Below, one piece after another: positions 1-5,553 of a stretch of 8,725 bases of DNA. The notes beneath the pieces were generated by a model that did no database searches, was not told the origin of the DNA, and was given only the letters and a program-made list of their open reading frames with translations. Location of the stretch: assembly GCA_019423835.1 (NCBI GenBank), contig JAHZAR010000100.1, positions 1 through 8,725 of the forward strand. Direction: 5' to 3'. Origin of the DNA: Clostridiales bacterium. Lineage in GTDB: Bacteria; Bacillota; Clostridia; Lachnospirales; Lachnospiraceae. Made by a program: the position numbers and the translations under genes. Numbering within the stretch: the stretch's first letter is position 1; each line of letters begins with the position of its first letter.

Positions 1-212
1 TTAACCCGAGACGGCAGGATCTCATCGACTGCATGAAGGAGAATCAGGTGAAGCTGCCGTTCTGCACCATCGAGGAGCTGCGGGACAGGGCTTACGCCAT
101 TACCGGGAAGCCGGAGCCCGTTCAGTTTGACGACCGTGTAGTGGGAATTATCGAGAGCCGAGACGGCACAATTATGGATGTGGTGAGAAAGATTAAAGAA
201 TTTGAATTTTAA
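1..212 (+). CDS. citF: Citrate lyase alpha subunit, C-terminal end (partial)
   Basis: The reading frame is open from the window edge (first whole codon at base 3) to TAA at 210-212, giving about 69 C-terminal residues; the start lies outside. The visible sequence contains NPRRQDLID, then TIEELRDRAYAITGKPEP, then DDRVVGIIESRDGTIMDVVRKIK. I recognise this as the conserved C-terminal signature of CitF, whose family ends with a TIEEL, GKP and RDG...DV-R pattern. CitF is the citrate:acetyl-ACP transferase subunit of the cytoplasmic citrate lyase complex, which cleaves citrate to acetate and oxaloacetate in anaerobic citrate fermentation. The rest of the cit cluster would lie upstream. A LysR-type regulator is encoded convergently just downstream and could control it. 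Only the tail is visible, so activity cannot be judged. Confidence 0.85.
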   Translation, partial: NPRRQDLIDCMKENQVKLPFCTIEELRDRAYAITGKPEPVQFDDRVVGIIESRDGTIMDVVRKIKEFEF

Positions 213-264
213 AATCAGCAGCAGCGTCCCGGGCGGGAGCCTGGGGGCGGAGGACTGAAAGAGG

Positions 265-320
265 GCATTCCCCGGAAATGGAGGAGATTTTCTCCGGATT
301 TTCCGTGGGAATGCTTTTCT
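265..320 (+). terminator. Probable intrinsic terminator after citF, possibly bidirectional
   Basis: Perfect 8-base arms GCATTCCC (265-272) and GGGAATGC (307-314) enclose further paired segments: CGGAAA at 273-278 against TTTCCG at 300-305, and GGAGA/TCTCC at 283-287 and 291-295 around a TTT loop. The plus strand continues with TTTTCT at 315-320, so this is the best terminator for the citF transcript. On the minus strand the same stem is followed by CCCTCTTT, a weaker T tract, so it could also stop lysR read-through. A shorter GC-rich hairpin at 228-245 (7 pairs, GGGA loop) lies just after the citF stop but has no T tract. Confidence 0.55.
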
Positions 321-398
321 GCTTTCCGACTTTTCCAGTCCGTCTGAAAAAACTTCTGCAATTTTTCCGGAAACATTTCCGGCAAAACTTCCTGGAAT

Positions 399-414
399 GC
401 CCCGGTGCCGGGGC
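399..414 (-). terminator. GC-rich hairpin directly after the lysR stop
   Basis: The arms GCCCCGG (399-405) and CCGGGGC (408-414) form a compact hairpin that begins two bases beyond the lysR stop codon on the minus strand. No T tract follows directly; the first TTTT on the minus strand is about 10 bases further on. It may be a weak terminator or a 3'-end stabilising structure. A second palindrome, CCGGAAA-CA-TTTCCGG, lies at 367-382. Confidence 0.35.
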
Positions 415-416
415 GT

Positions 417-1364
417 TCAGACTGCAGGAACAGTGCCGGGCTCCGGTCCCTGGATTCCCTGCTTCCGTTTTCCGCAGGAGAGCAGTATCCCGATGAAGTC
501 ACGCATATATTTCGTCAGATACAGCTCTTTTTTGTGGCAGATATAGCAATGCCGCTCCGTTGCGGCATTCAGAACGGGATAGATGCGGGCCTGGCATCCA
601 GACTCCCTTATGTCGTCAAGATAGCTTCTGGGACAGAGCATCACGGCGCCGCAGGCCAGGCACACCTTCTTTTCCACCTCAATGCTGCTGGTTTCCAGGA
701 GGATCTTCGGATGGATGCCGCTTGCGATAAACAGACTGTCCTGAATGGTCCGCACGTTGTGGCCCGGCTTATTGGAGATAAAACGTTCGTGTCTGGCTTC
801 GGTAATGGAGATGGGAGTTCCGCCCGGAATCCGTTTTGCCAGGGCAGTTGTCCCAGCGGCCAGAAGCACCAGTTCCTCGTTCTCAAGCAGATGATAGGAA
901 AGCTCCTCATGGCGTGCCACAGTCGTCATACAGGCCAGATCCACACTTCCGCTCAGAACCAGATCCTCCATACGGCTGGAACCCTGTTCCAGAATTTCGA
1001 TGTCCACATGGGGATATTTTTCAAAAAAAGGAGGGAGGGCCAGGGGAAGGAGCTGCATCCCCCTCTGCACTGGAATGCCCAGCCGGATTTTCCCGTGCTC
1101 CTCCGTTTTGATCTCCTCGATCTCACGTTCCAGATTCTGCTGGATGGCGAGGATCTGCTTGGCGGCGGCCACATATTTTTCTCCGGCCGGAGTGAGGGTG
1201 ATAGGGTCCGTGGAACGGTTAAAAAGTGCAGCCCCCAGATTGGTTTCGGCCAGCTTTACTACCTGGCTCAGGGATGGCTGGGAGATAAACAGCTTCCTGG
1301 CCGCTGCGGTGATGCTGCCTTCCTGCAATATGGTCATAATATACTGTGCGTGCTTCAGATTCAC
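417..1364 (-). CDS. LysR-family transcriptional regulator
   Basis: A 315-residue protein, typical for LysR regulators. The N-terminal winged helix-turn-helix occupies about residues 1-60, with SITAAARKLFISQPSLSQ as the recognition segment and LGAALFNRS...LTPAGEKYV as the wing. A linker helix follows (about 65-90), then a periplasmic-binding-like effector domain (about 92-295), and a short basic/proline-containing tail. I chose the GTG start at 1364-1362 because AAAGGAGG sits 5 bases upstream and the first residues (MNLKHAQYIMTILQEGS) match the usual LysR beginning. It is convergent with citF, so a role in citrate metabolism is a reasonable inference, though the effector is unknown. The effector domain is unusually rich in cysteine: C145, C235, C238, C244, C257, C273, C276 and C297, including two CxxC pairs. 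The gene probably has its own promoter in the spacer shared with yicC. Confidence 0.93.
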   Translation of the reverse strand: MNLKHAQYIMTILQEGSITAAARKLFISQPSLSQVVKLAETNLGAALFNRSTDPITLTPAGEKYVAAAKQILAIQQNLEREIEEIKTEEHGKIRLGIPVQRGMQLLPLALPPFFEKYPHVDIEILEQGSSRMEDLVLSGSVDLACMTTVARHEELSYHLLENEELVLLAAGTTALAKRIPGGTPISITEARHERFISNKPGHNVRTIQDSLFIASGIHPKILLETSSIEVEKKVCLACGAVMLCPRSYLDDIRESGCQARIYPVLNAATERHCYICHKKELYLTKYMRDFIGILLSCGKRKQGIQGPEPGTVPAV

Positions 1365-1369
1365 GAAAG

Positions 1370-1377
1370 CCTCCTTT
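1370..1377 (-). promoter_or_regulatory. Ribosome binding site fixing the GTG start of lysR
   Basis: The minus strand reads AAAGGAGG with a 5-base spacer (CTTTC) before GTG. This near-perfect Shine-Dalgarno supports the non-ATG start over the next in-frame ATG (codon 10), which would remove part of the DNA-binding domain. Confidence 0.8.
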
Positions 1378-1406
1378 GAATGTCTGTCTGGTGATTGTCC
1401 GGTACC

Positions 1407-1468
1407 GCCATATGCATGGCGCTGTAAATCTTTATACAGCAGAGCTGCCGGTTCTCTTTTCTCTGCTG
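1407..1468 (-). promoter_or_regulatory. Structured leader of lysR with competing hairpins
   Basis: Three inverted repeats lie in a row in the untranslated region ahead of lysR: CAGCAGAG (1437-1444) with CTCTGCTG (1461-1468), GCTGTA (1421-1426) with TACAGC (1435-1440), and GCCAT (1407-1411) with ATGGC (1416-1420). The first two share bases 1437-1440, so they cannot form fully at the same time. This is an arrangement seen in attenuators and riboregulators, but no T tract or known riboswitch core is visible, so any function is inference. Confidence 0.3.
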
Positions 1469-1474
1469 CGTCAG

Positions 1475-1515
1475 CATTGTATTTATCATACTATTTTGCG
1501 GGAAAAATTACAATG
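1475..1515. repeat. Inverted repeat CATTGTA/TACAATG bracketing the lysR promoter
   Basis: The perfect 7-base arms CATTGTA (1475-1481) and TACAATG (1509-1515) are separated by 27 bases. The right arm overlaps the candidate lysR -35 element and the left arm lies at the expected transcription start. This position would suit an operator for autoregulation by the adjacent LysR protein, but a classic short T-N11-A dyad is not obvious. Confidence 0.35.
1485..1513 (-). promoter_or_regulatory. Candidate sigma-A promoter for lysR
   Basis: On the minus strand TTGTAA (1513-1508) is followed after 17 bases by TATGAT (1490-1485). These match the -35 consensus at 4 of 6 and the -10 consensus at 5 of 6 positions. 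Transcription would start near 1478, leaving a leader of roughly 110 bases before the lysR GTG. Confidence 0.5.
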
Positions 1516-1554
1516 GGATGCAGGCTGAAGACAGCAGAGACTCCTGATTTATTG

Positions 1555-1583
1555 TTGACTAGATTTTTCATATGGATTATAAT
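1555..1583 (+). promoter_or_regulatory. Strong sigma-A promoter for yicC and the downstream operon
   Basis: TTGACT (1555-1560) and a perfect TATAAT (1578-1583) are separated by exactly 17 bases. Transcription would begin near 1590, about 26 bases before the yicC ATG. This is the best promoter in the window and probably drives yicC-gmk and, at least in part, the later genes. It lies back to back with the lysR promoter. Confidence 0.8.
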
Positions 1584-1615
1584 ACCATTATCTATGGACA
1601 AAGGAAGGTACAGCC

Positions 1616-2494
1616 ATGTTAAAAAGTTTGACGGGCTTCGGGCGCTGCGAGATCACCACGGAAGAGTACAGAATTTCCGTAGAAATGAAGGCGGTAAACC
1701 ACCGTTATCTGGATCTGGGCATTAAGATGCCGAAGAAGTTCAACTATTTTGAGGCCTCTATCCGAAGCCTGCTCAAGCAGTACATTCAGAGGGGCAAGGT
1801 AGATCTGTTCATCACCTATGAGGACTATACAGAGGGGAAGATGGCCCTCAAGTACAACCATTCCCTGGCATCCGAATACATGGGGTACTTTGCTGAGATG
1901 GCAGAGCAGTTTCATATTGAAAATGATATAACGGTTTCCGATCTGGCCAGATATCCCGATGTGCTGGTGATGGAACAGGTCCCTGAGGATGAGGAGCATA
2001 TGTGGTCGATCCTGAAGGGAGCGGTCGAGGAAGCGGCATCGCGGTTTGTGGAGACGCGGGTGGCAGAAGGGGAGAACCTGAAGGCAGATCTGCTGGGAAA
2101 ACTTGACTATATGTCCGGTCTCGTGGCGGAGATTGAGGAGAGATCTCCGAAGATCGTGGCTGAGTACCGCGCAAAGCTGGAGGAAAAGGTGAAGGAGCTT
2201 CTTCAGGGCTCAGCCATCGACGAGTCGAGAATTGCCACAGAGGTGACGATCTTCGCGGACAAAATCTGCACGGATGAGGAGACGGTGCGCTTAAAGAGTC
2301 ACATTGAGGCGACGAGGACGGAGCTTCTTGCCGGAGGCAGTGTGGGCCGGAAGCTGGACTTCATTGCCCAGGAGATGAACCGGGAAGCGAATACCATACT
2401 CTCCAAGGCTAACGATCTGGAGGTTTCAGACAGGGCCATTGCCCTTAAGACAGAGATCGAAAAGGTAAGGGAGCAGATTCAGAACATTGAATAG
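1616..2494 (+). CDS. yicC: YicC/YloC-family endoribonuclease
   Basis: A 292-residue protein, the normal length for this family. The N-terminus MLKSLTGFGR followed by VEMKAVNHRYLDLGIKMP is the YicC N-terminal domain signature. The C-terminal DUF1732 domain (about residues 205-292) contains EETVRLKSHIEA, GRKLDFIAQEMNREANTI, SKANDLEV and the terminal LKTEIEKVREQIQNIE, all strongly conserved. Family members are cytoplasmic, metal-dependent endoribonucleases linked to RNA turnover (E. coli YicC, B. subtilis YloC). The start has AAGGAAGG about 6 bases upstream. The gene leads the operon behind a consensus promoter. Its place ahead of gmk and rpoZ matches B. subtilis, except that the small remA (ylzA/DUF370) gene usual between yloC and gmk there is missing. 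Confidence 0.95.
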   Translation: MLKSLTGFGRCEITTEEYRISVEMKAVNHRYLDLGIKMPKKFNYFEASIRSLLKQYIQRGKVDLFITYEDYTEGKMALKYNHSLASEYMGYFAEMAEQFHIENDITVSDLARYPDVLVMEQVPEDEEHMWSILKGAVEEAASRFVETRVAEGENLKADLLGKLDYMSGLVAEIEERSPKIVAEYRAKLEEKVKELLQGSAIDESRIATEVTIFADKICTDEETVRLKSHIEATRTELLAGGSVGRKLDFIAQEMNREANTILSKANDLEVSDRAIALKTEIEKVREQIQNIE

Positions 2495-2541
2495 AGAAGC
2501 CAAAAAGGCTTAAATCAAAAAGAAAAGACAGGAGAGTTGCT

Positions 2542-3177
2542 ATGGACAATCAGGGATCATTAGTTGTAGTGTCCGGCTTTTCAGGAGCGGGCAAGGGAAC
2601 CGTGATGAAGGCGCTCATTTCCAAATACGATAATTATGCGCTGTCAGTTTCCGCCACTACCAGAGCTCCCAGGGAGGGAGAGGCGGACGGTAGAGAGTAT
2701 TTCTTTAAGACGCGCGAGGCCTTTGAGGGCATGATTGAGCGGGATGAGCTGATAGAATATGCCAGATACGTGGACAATTATTACGGGACCCCGAAGGAGT
2801 ATGTGTGTTCCAATATTCAGGCGGGGAAGGATGTGCTGCTGGAGATTGAAAGCCAGGGGGCTCTCCAGGTGAAAGAAAAGTTTCCGGAAACGATACTGGT
2901 GTTTCTGACGCCTCCCAGCGCAGAGGAGCTGAAACGCCGCCTGATCGGGCGAGGCACAGAGGATATGGACACGATCTGGGCCCGCCTGAAGAGAGCCGGC
3001 GAGGAGGCTGAAGATATTCCAAAGTATGACTACATCATTGTGAATGACACCGTGGACCGCTGCGTGGAGGAGCTTCACGCTCTCATCCAGAGCCAGAGGG
3101 CGCGGGTGGGAAACCACCGGGAATTTATCAGCAGAATCCAGAGGGATGTAAAAAACCTTACGCCGGATGCAGGCTGA
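2542..3177 (+). CDS. gmk: Guanylate kinase
   Basis: A 211-residue protein that converts GMP and ATP to GDP and ADP in the cytoplasm, an essential step in guanine nucleotide synthesis. The P-loop is SGFSGAGKGT (residues 11-20), with F in place of the more usual P after the first glycine. The GMP-binding segment TTRAPREGEADGREYFF spans 39-55, NYYGTPKEYV is at 79-88, and the Walker B/nucleotide segment VLLEIESQGALQV is at 98-110. The LID region RRLIGRGTED lies at 132-141, and YDYIIVND at 162-169 closes the fold. The start ATG has GGAGAG about 5 bases upstream. It lies 47 bases after yicC; a small AAGCC-AAAAA-GGCTT hairpin (2497-2511) sits in that gap without a T tract, so transcription should continue through it. 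Confidence 0.97.
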   Translation: MDNQGSLVVVSGFSGAGKGTVMKALISKYDNYALSVSATTRAPREGEADGREYFFKTREAFEGMIERDELIEYARYVDNYYGTPKEYVCSNIQAGKDVLLEIESQGALQVKEKFPETILVFLTPPSAEELKRRLIGRGTEDMDTIWARLKRAGEEAEDIPKYDYIIVNDTVDRCVEELHALIQSQRARVGNHREFISRIQRDVKNLTPDAG

Positions 3178-3191
3178 GGAGAGTGAGAAAA

Positions 3192-3253
3192 CTCCAGCCC
3201 CGTCCAGGCTGCTTCTGAAAAGAATCGGCCCTGGCTCAGCCGGACGGCTGGAG
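3192..3253 (+). repeat. Long imperfect hairpin between gmk and rpoZ
   Basis: CTCCAGC (3192-3198) pairs with GCTGGAG (3247-3253), CGTCC (3201-3205) with GGACG (3242-3246), and GGCTG (3207-3211) with CAGCC (3237-3241). That is 17 base pairs with small bulges around a 25-base loop. No T tract follows, so it is not a standard intrinsic terminator. It could protect the gmk 3' end, act as a processing site, or be a degenerate repeat unit. It lies just upstream of the rpoZ promoter. Confidence 0.5.
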
Positions 3254-3261
3254 GGAGCCCG

Positions 3262-3291
3262 TTGAGAGAGGCAGCAAAAGATCAATATAAA
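3262..3291 (+). promoter_or_regulatory. Candidate internal promoter for rpoZ
   Basis: TTGAGA (3262-3267) and TATAAA (3286-3291) each match the sigma-A consensus at 5 of 6 positions and are separated by 18 bases. Initiation near 3298 would give a leader of about 26 bases carrying the AAAGGAG ribosome binding site. This would let rpoZ be expressed independently of yicC-gmk. Confidence 0.5.
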
Positions 3292-3323
3292 CAGCATGAA
3301 ACAGTAAAAGGAGTATGATAATT

Positions 3324-3584
3324 ATGATGTTAAAACCATCCTATACCGACCTGATGGAGGTTGTAAACAGCGGAGTGGAGGAGGGAGCTGATCCGATTAT
3401 CCAGAGCCGCTATTCTATCGTGATTGCCACAGCAAAGCGTGCCAGGCAGCTTATCGCCAAGGAGGATCCGTCCATTGCATCTGCCAGCAGAAAGCCTCTG
3501 TCCGTTGCCATCGATGAGCTTTACAGCTCCAAGGTAAAGATTGTCAGCGAGGACGACAGCTCTGAGGACGATATTCAATTCTAA
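3324..3584 (+). CDS. rpoZ: DNA-directed RNA polymerase omega subunit
   Basis: An 86-residue protein from the chosen start. The omega signature is clear: PSYTDLMEVVNSGVEEG near the N-terminus, SRYSIVIATAKRARQL at 28-43, and KPLSVAIDELYSSKVKI at 57-73, followed by an acidic tail. Omega binds the beta' subunit and aids assembly and stability of RNA polymerase. Three in-frame ATGs exist at 3315, 3324 and 3327. The first is only one base beyond AAAGGAG (3307-3313), too close for initiation, so 3324 (10-base spacing) is preferred and 3327 is possible. A terminator follows 10 bases after the stop. Confidence 0.93.
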   Translation: MMLKPSYTDLMEVVNSGVEEGADPIIQSRYSIVIATAKRARQLIAKEDPSIASASRKPLSVAIDELYSSKVKIVSEDDSSEDDIQF

Positions 3585-3594
3585 GGAAAAGAGG

Positions 3595-3631
3595 GCCGTC
3601 TCATGGCTTCAGGTCGTGAGATGGCGTTTTT
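3595..3631 (+). terminator. Intrinsic terminator after rpoZ
   Basis: A 9-pair stem is formed by GCCGTCTCA (3595-3603) and TGAGATGGC (3617-3625), with one G-U pair and a 13-base loop. One base later comes a run of five T (3627-3631). It separates yicC-gmk-rpoZ from rimO. I see no good promoter between it and rimO, so some read-through is probably needed. Confidence 0.7.
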
Positions 3632-3684
3632 ACTATGGGAACGAGCGTTGCCCGAACCTATCAAACAGAATCAGGAGATGAACT

Positions 3685-5025
3685 ATGAAAATACTTTGTG
3701 TTTCCCTTGGCTGCGACAAAAACCTGGTGGACACGGAAATGATGCTGGGCCTGTTAAACAGGGACGGCTATACTTTCACAGATGACGAAACGGAGGCGGA
3801 TGTTATCCTCATCAACACCTGCTGCTTTATCAATGACGCCAAGGAGGAGAGCGTAAACACGATCCTCGAGATGGCGGAGCTTAAGAAGGAGGGCAGGTGC
3901 AGAGCGCTTCTTGTCACAGGCTGCATGGCTCAGAGGTATAAGGAGGAGATCATGCAGGAGATACCGGAGGTGGATGCAATTTTGGGAACCTCCACCTACG
4001 ATGAAATTTCCTCTGTGTTAAAGAGGATTCTCTCAGGTGAGGAGCATATTTCCTGCTTCCATGAGCTTTCAGCCCTCCCTGATGTGAAGGCGAAGCGGAT
4101 CGTCACTACAGGCGGCCACTATGCTTTCCTGAAGATTGCAGAGGGCTGTGACAAATACTGCACCTACTGTATCATCCCGTCCCTGCGGGGACCCTACAGG
4201 AGCGTTCCCATGGAACGGCTCATCGAACAGGCGAGAGAGCTGGCGGAGCAGGGGGTGAGAGAGCTGATTCTGGTGGCCCAGGAGACTACGCTCTACGGCG
4301 TGGATCTCTATGGAAAGAAGATGCTTCCGGAGCTTTTAAGACAGCTGGCTGCCATAGAGGGGCTTTACTGGATCCGGATCCAGTACTGCTACCCGGAGGA
4401 GATTACAGAGGAGCTGATTGAGACCATCCGCACGGAGGAAAAGGTCTGTCACTATCTGGACATTCCCATTCAGCATGCCAGTGACCGGATCTTAAAGAAA
4501 ATGAACCGCAAAACCACCATGGAGGAGCTGAAACGAAACATTGCCCGCCTGAGAGAGGCTATTCCCGATATTGCCCTGAGAACTACTCTGATTGCAGGGT
4601 TCCCGGGAGAGACGAAGGAGGATCATGAGCTCCTCATGGACTTTGTGGACGAGATGGAATTTGAACGGCTGGGTGTGTTTGCCTACTCGGCTGAGGAGGA
4701 TACGCCGGCGGCCTCCTTCCCGGATCAGGTACCCCAGGAGACGAAGGAGGAACGGCGGGACGCCCTCATGGAGCTGCAGCAGGAGATTGCCTTTGAGAAG
4801 TCAGAGCGCATGGTAGGGCGCATTCTGGATGTGATGATAGAGGGAAAGGTGGCTGACGAAAATGCTTATGTGGGAAGAACCTACATGGATGCCCCCAATG
4901 TGGACGGCCTGATCTTTGTGAATGCCGACGAGCCCCTGATGTCCGGAGACTTCTGCAAGGTCAGAGTCACAGGAGCCCTTGATTATGATTTGATAGGAGA
5001 GTTGTGCGATGAATCTGCCGAATAA
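3685..5025 (+). CDS. rimO: Ribosomal protein S12 methylthiotransferase RimO
   Basis: A 446-residue protein with three domains in the usual order. The N-terminal MTTase domain (about 1-120) carries the first Fe-S cluster cysteines at C10 (SLGCDKNLVD), C46 (INTCCF) and C80 (VTGCMAQRY). The radical SAM domain (about 140-370) has the CxxxCxxC motif at C155, C159 and C162 (GCDKYCTYC), with DIPIQHAS at 259-266 and GFPGET at 305-310. The C-terminal TRAM domain spans about 373-441. RimO uses S-adenosylmethionine to methylthiolate a conserved aspartate of ribosomal protein S12. SLGCDKNLVD and IIPSLRGPYRS favour RimO over the tRNA enzymes MiaB and MtaB. The ATG has AGGAG 7 bases upstream. The end overlaps pgsA by 17 bases, which suggests coupled translation. 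Confidence 0.95.
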   Translation: MKILCVSLGCDKNLVDTEMMLGLLNRDGYTFTDDETEADVILINTCCFINDAKEESVNTILEMAELKKEGRCRALLVTGCMAQRYKEEIMQEIPEVDAILGTSTYDEISSVLKRILSGEEHISCFHELSALPDVKAKRIVTTGGHYAFLKIAEGCDKYCTYCIIPSLRGPYRSVPMERLIEQARELAEQGVRELILVAQETTLYGVDLYGKKMLPELLRQLAAIEGLYWIRIQYCYPEEITEELIETIRTEEKVCHYLDIPIQHASDRILKKMNRKTTMEELKRNIARLREAIPDIALRTTLIAGFPGETKEDHELLMDFVDEMEFERLGVFAYSAEEDTPAASFPDQVPQETKEERRDALMELQQEIAFEKSERMVGRILDVMIEGKVADENAYVGRTYMDAPNVDGLIFVNADEPLMSGDFCKVRVTGALDYDLIGELCDESAE

Positions 5026-5551
5026 ATTAACTGTACTGCGTGTGATTATGATTCCGTTTTTTGTATTCTTTCTCTTATGGGAGGGAGGAGCAAACCAGAC
5101 CTTCCGTCTCATCTCCCTGGTGATTTTCATTGTGGCGAGTCTGACGGATCTGCTGGATGGAAAAATTGCGAGAAAATACAACCTGGTTACGAATTTTGGG
5201 AAATTTATGGATCCGCTGGCAGACAAGCTGTTAGTCTGCTCCGCCCTCATCTGCCTGATTGAGCTTGGACAGCTTCCGGCCTGGATGGTCATCATTATCA
5301 TCAGCCGTGAGTTCATCATCAGCGGATTCCGTCTGGTGGCATCTGACAATGGGGTGGTGATTGCAGCCAGCTACTGGGGCAAATTTAAGACTACCTTCCA
5401 GATGATAGCCGTTGTGCTTCTGATTCTGGACATTGCTTCCCTCGCCCTGCTGACGACCCTCTGCGTGTGGATAGCCCTGGCGCTCACCATTATTTCGCTG
5501 GTTGACTACATTGTGAAGAACCACAGGGTTCTGACAGAAGGGAGCATGTAA
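5009..5551 (+). CDS. pgsA: CDP-diacylglycerol-glycerol-3-phosphate 3-phosphatidyltransferase
   Basis: A 180-residue integral membrane protein that makes phosphatidylglycerophosphate from CDP-diacylglycerol and glycerol 3-phosphate, the committed step to phosphatidylglycerol and cardiolipin. The CDP-alcohol phosphotransferase motif is complete: D47, D50, G51, A54, R55, G64, D68 and D72 (DLLDGKIAR...GKFMDPLAD). The N-terminal NLPNKLTVLRVIMIPFFVF is typical of PgsA, and hydrophobic segments lie at about 8-25, 34-46, 75-90, 92-108, 130-146 and 148-168. The ATG at 5009 has AGGAGA 8 bases upstream, inside the end of rimO. The stop is followed 2 bases later by the cinA start. Other family members such as PssA and CLS-type enzymes are less likely given the size and N-terminus. 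Confidence 0.94.
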   Translation: MNLPNKLTVLRVIMIPFFVFFLLWEGGANQTFRLISLVIFIVASLTDLLDGKIARKYNLVTNFGKFMDPLADKLLVCSALICLIELGQLPAWMVIIIISREFIISGFRLVASDNGVVIAASYWGKFKTTFQMIAVVLLILDIASLALLTTLCVWIALALTIISLVDYIVKNHRVLTEGSM

Positions 5552-5553
5552 AA

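Noticed and set aside
405..1379. 324-residue open frame on the plus strand opposite lysR
   Set aside because: It is antisense to a clear LysR gene, has no recognisable domain, and no ribosome binding site fits its start; the reverse-strand gene explains the openness.
1000..1725. 241-residue plus-strand frame running from lysR across the spacer into yicC
   Set aside because: It crosses two promoters and overlaps the well-supported yicC start in another frame; the translation has no protein-like conservation that I recognise.
2644..3297. 217-residue minus-strand frame opposite gmk
   Set aside because: It is the antisense shadow of guanylate kinase, with no ribosome binding site and no known domain.
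3262..3318. 18-codon TTG frame ending in ATGA overlap with the first rpoZ ATG
   Set aside because: The TTG is better explained as part of the -35 element TTGAGA; the peptide is very short and the overlapping ATG at 3315 is too close to the ribosome binding site to be used.
3601..3684. Possible riboswitch ahead of rimO
   Set aside because: Only a single stem with a T run is present; there is no room for an aptamer and no recognised conserved core.
3603..3785. 60-residue frame starting inside the terminator loop
   Set aside because: Its ATG lies in the rpoZ terminator and it runs out of frame into rimO, whose own start has a good ribosome binding site.
4592..4816. 74-residue arginine-rich frame inside rimO
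   Set aside because: It is an out-of-frame shadow within the radical SAM domain coding sequence.
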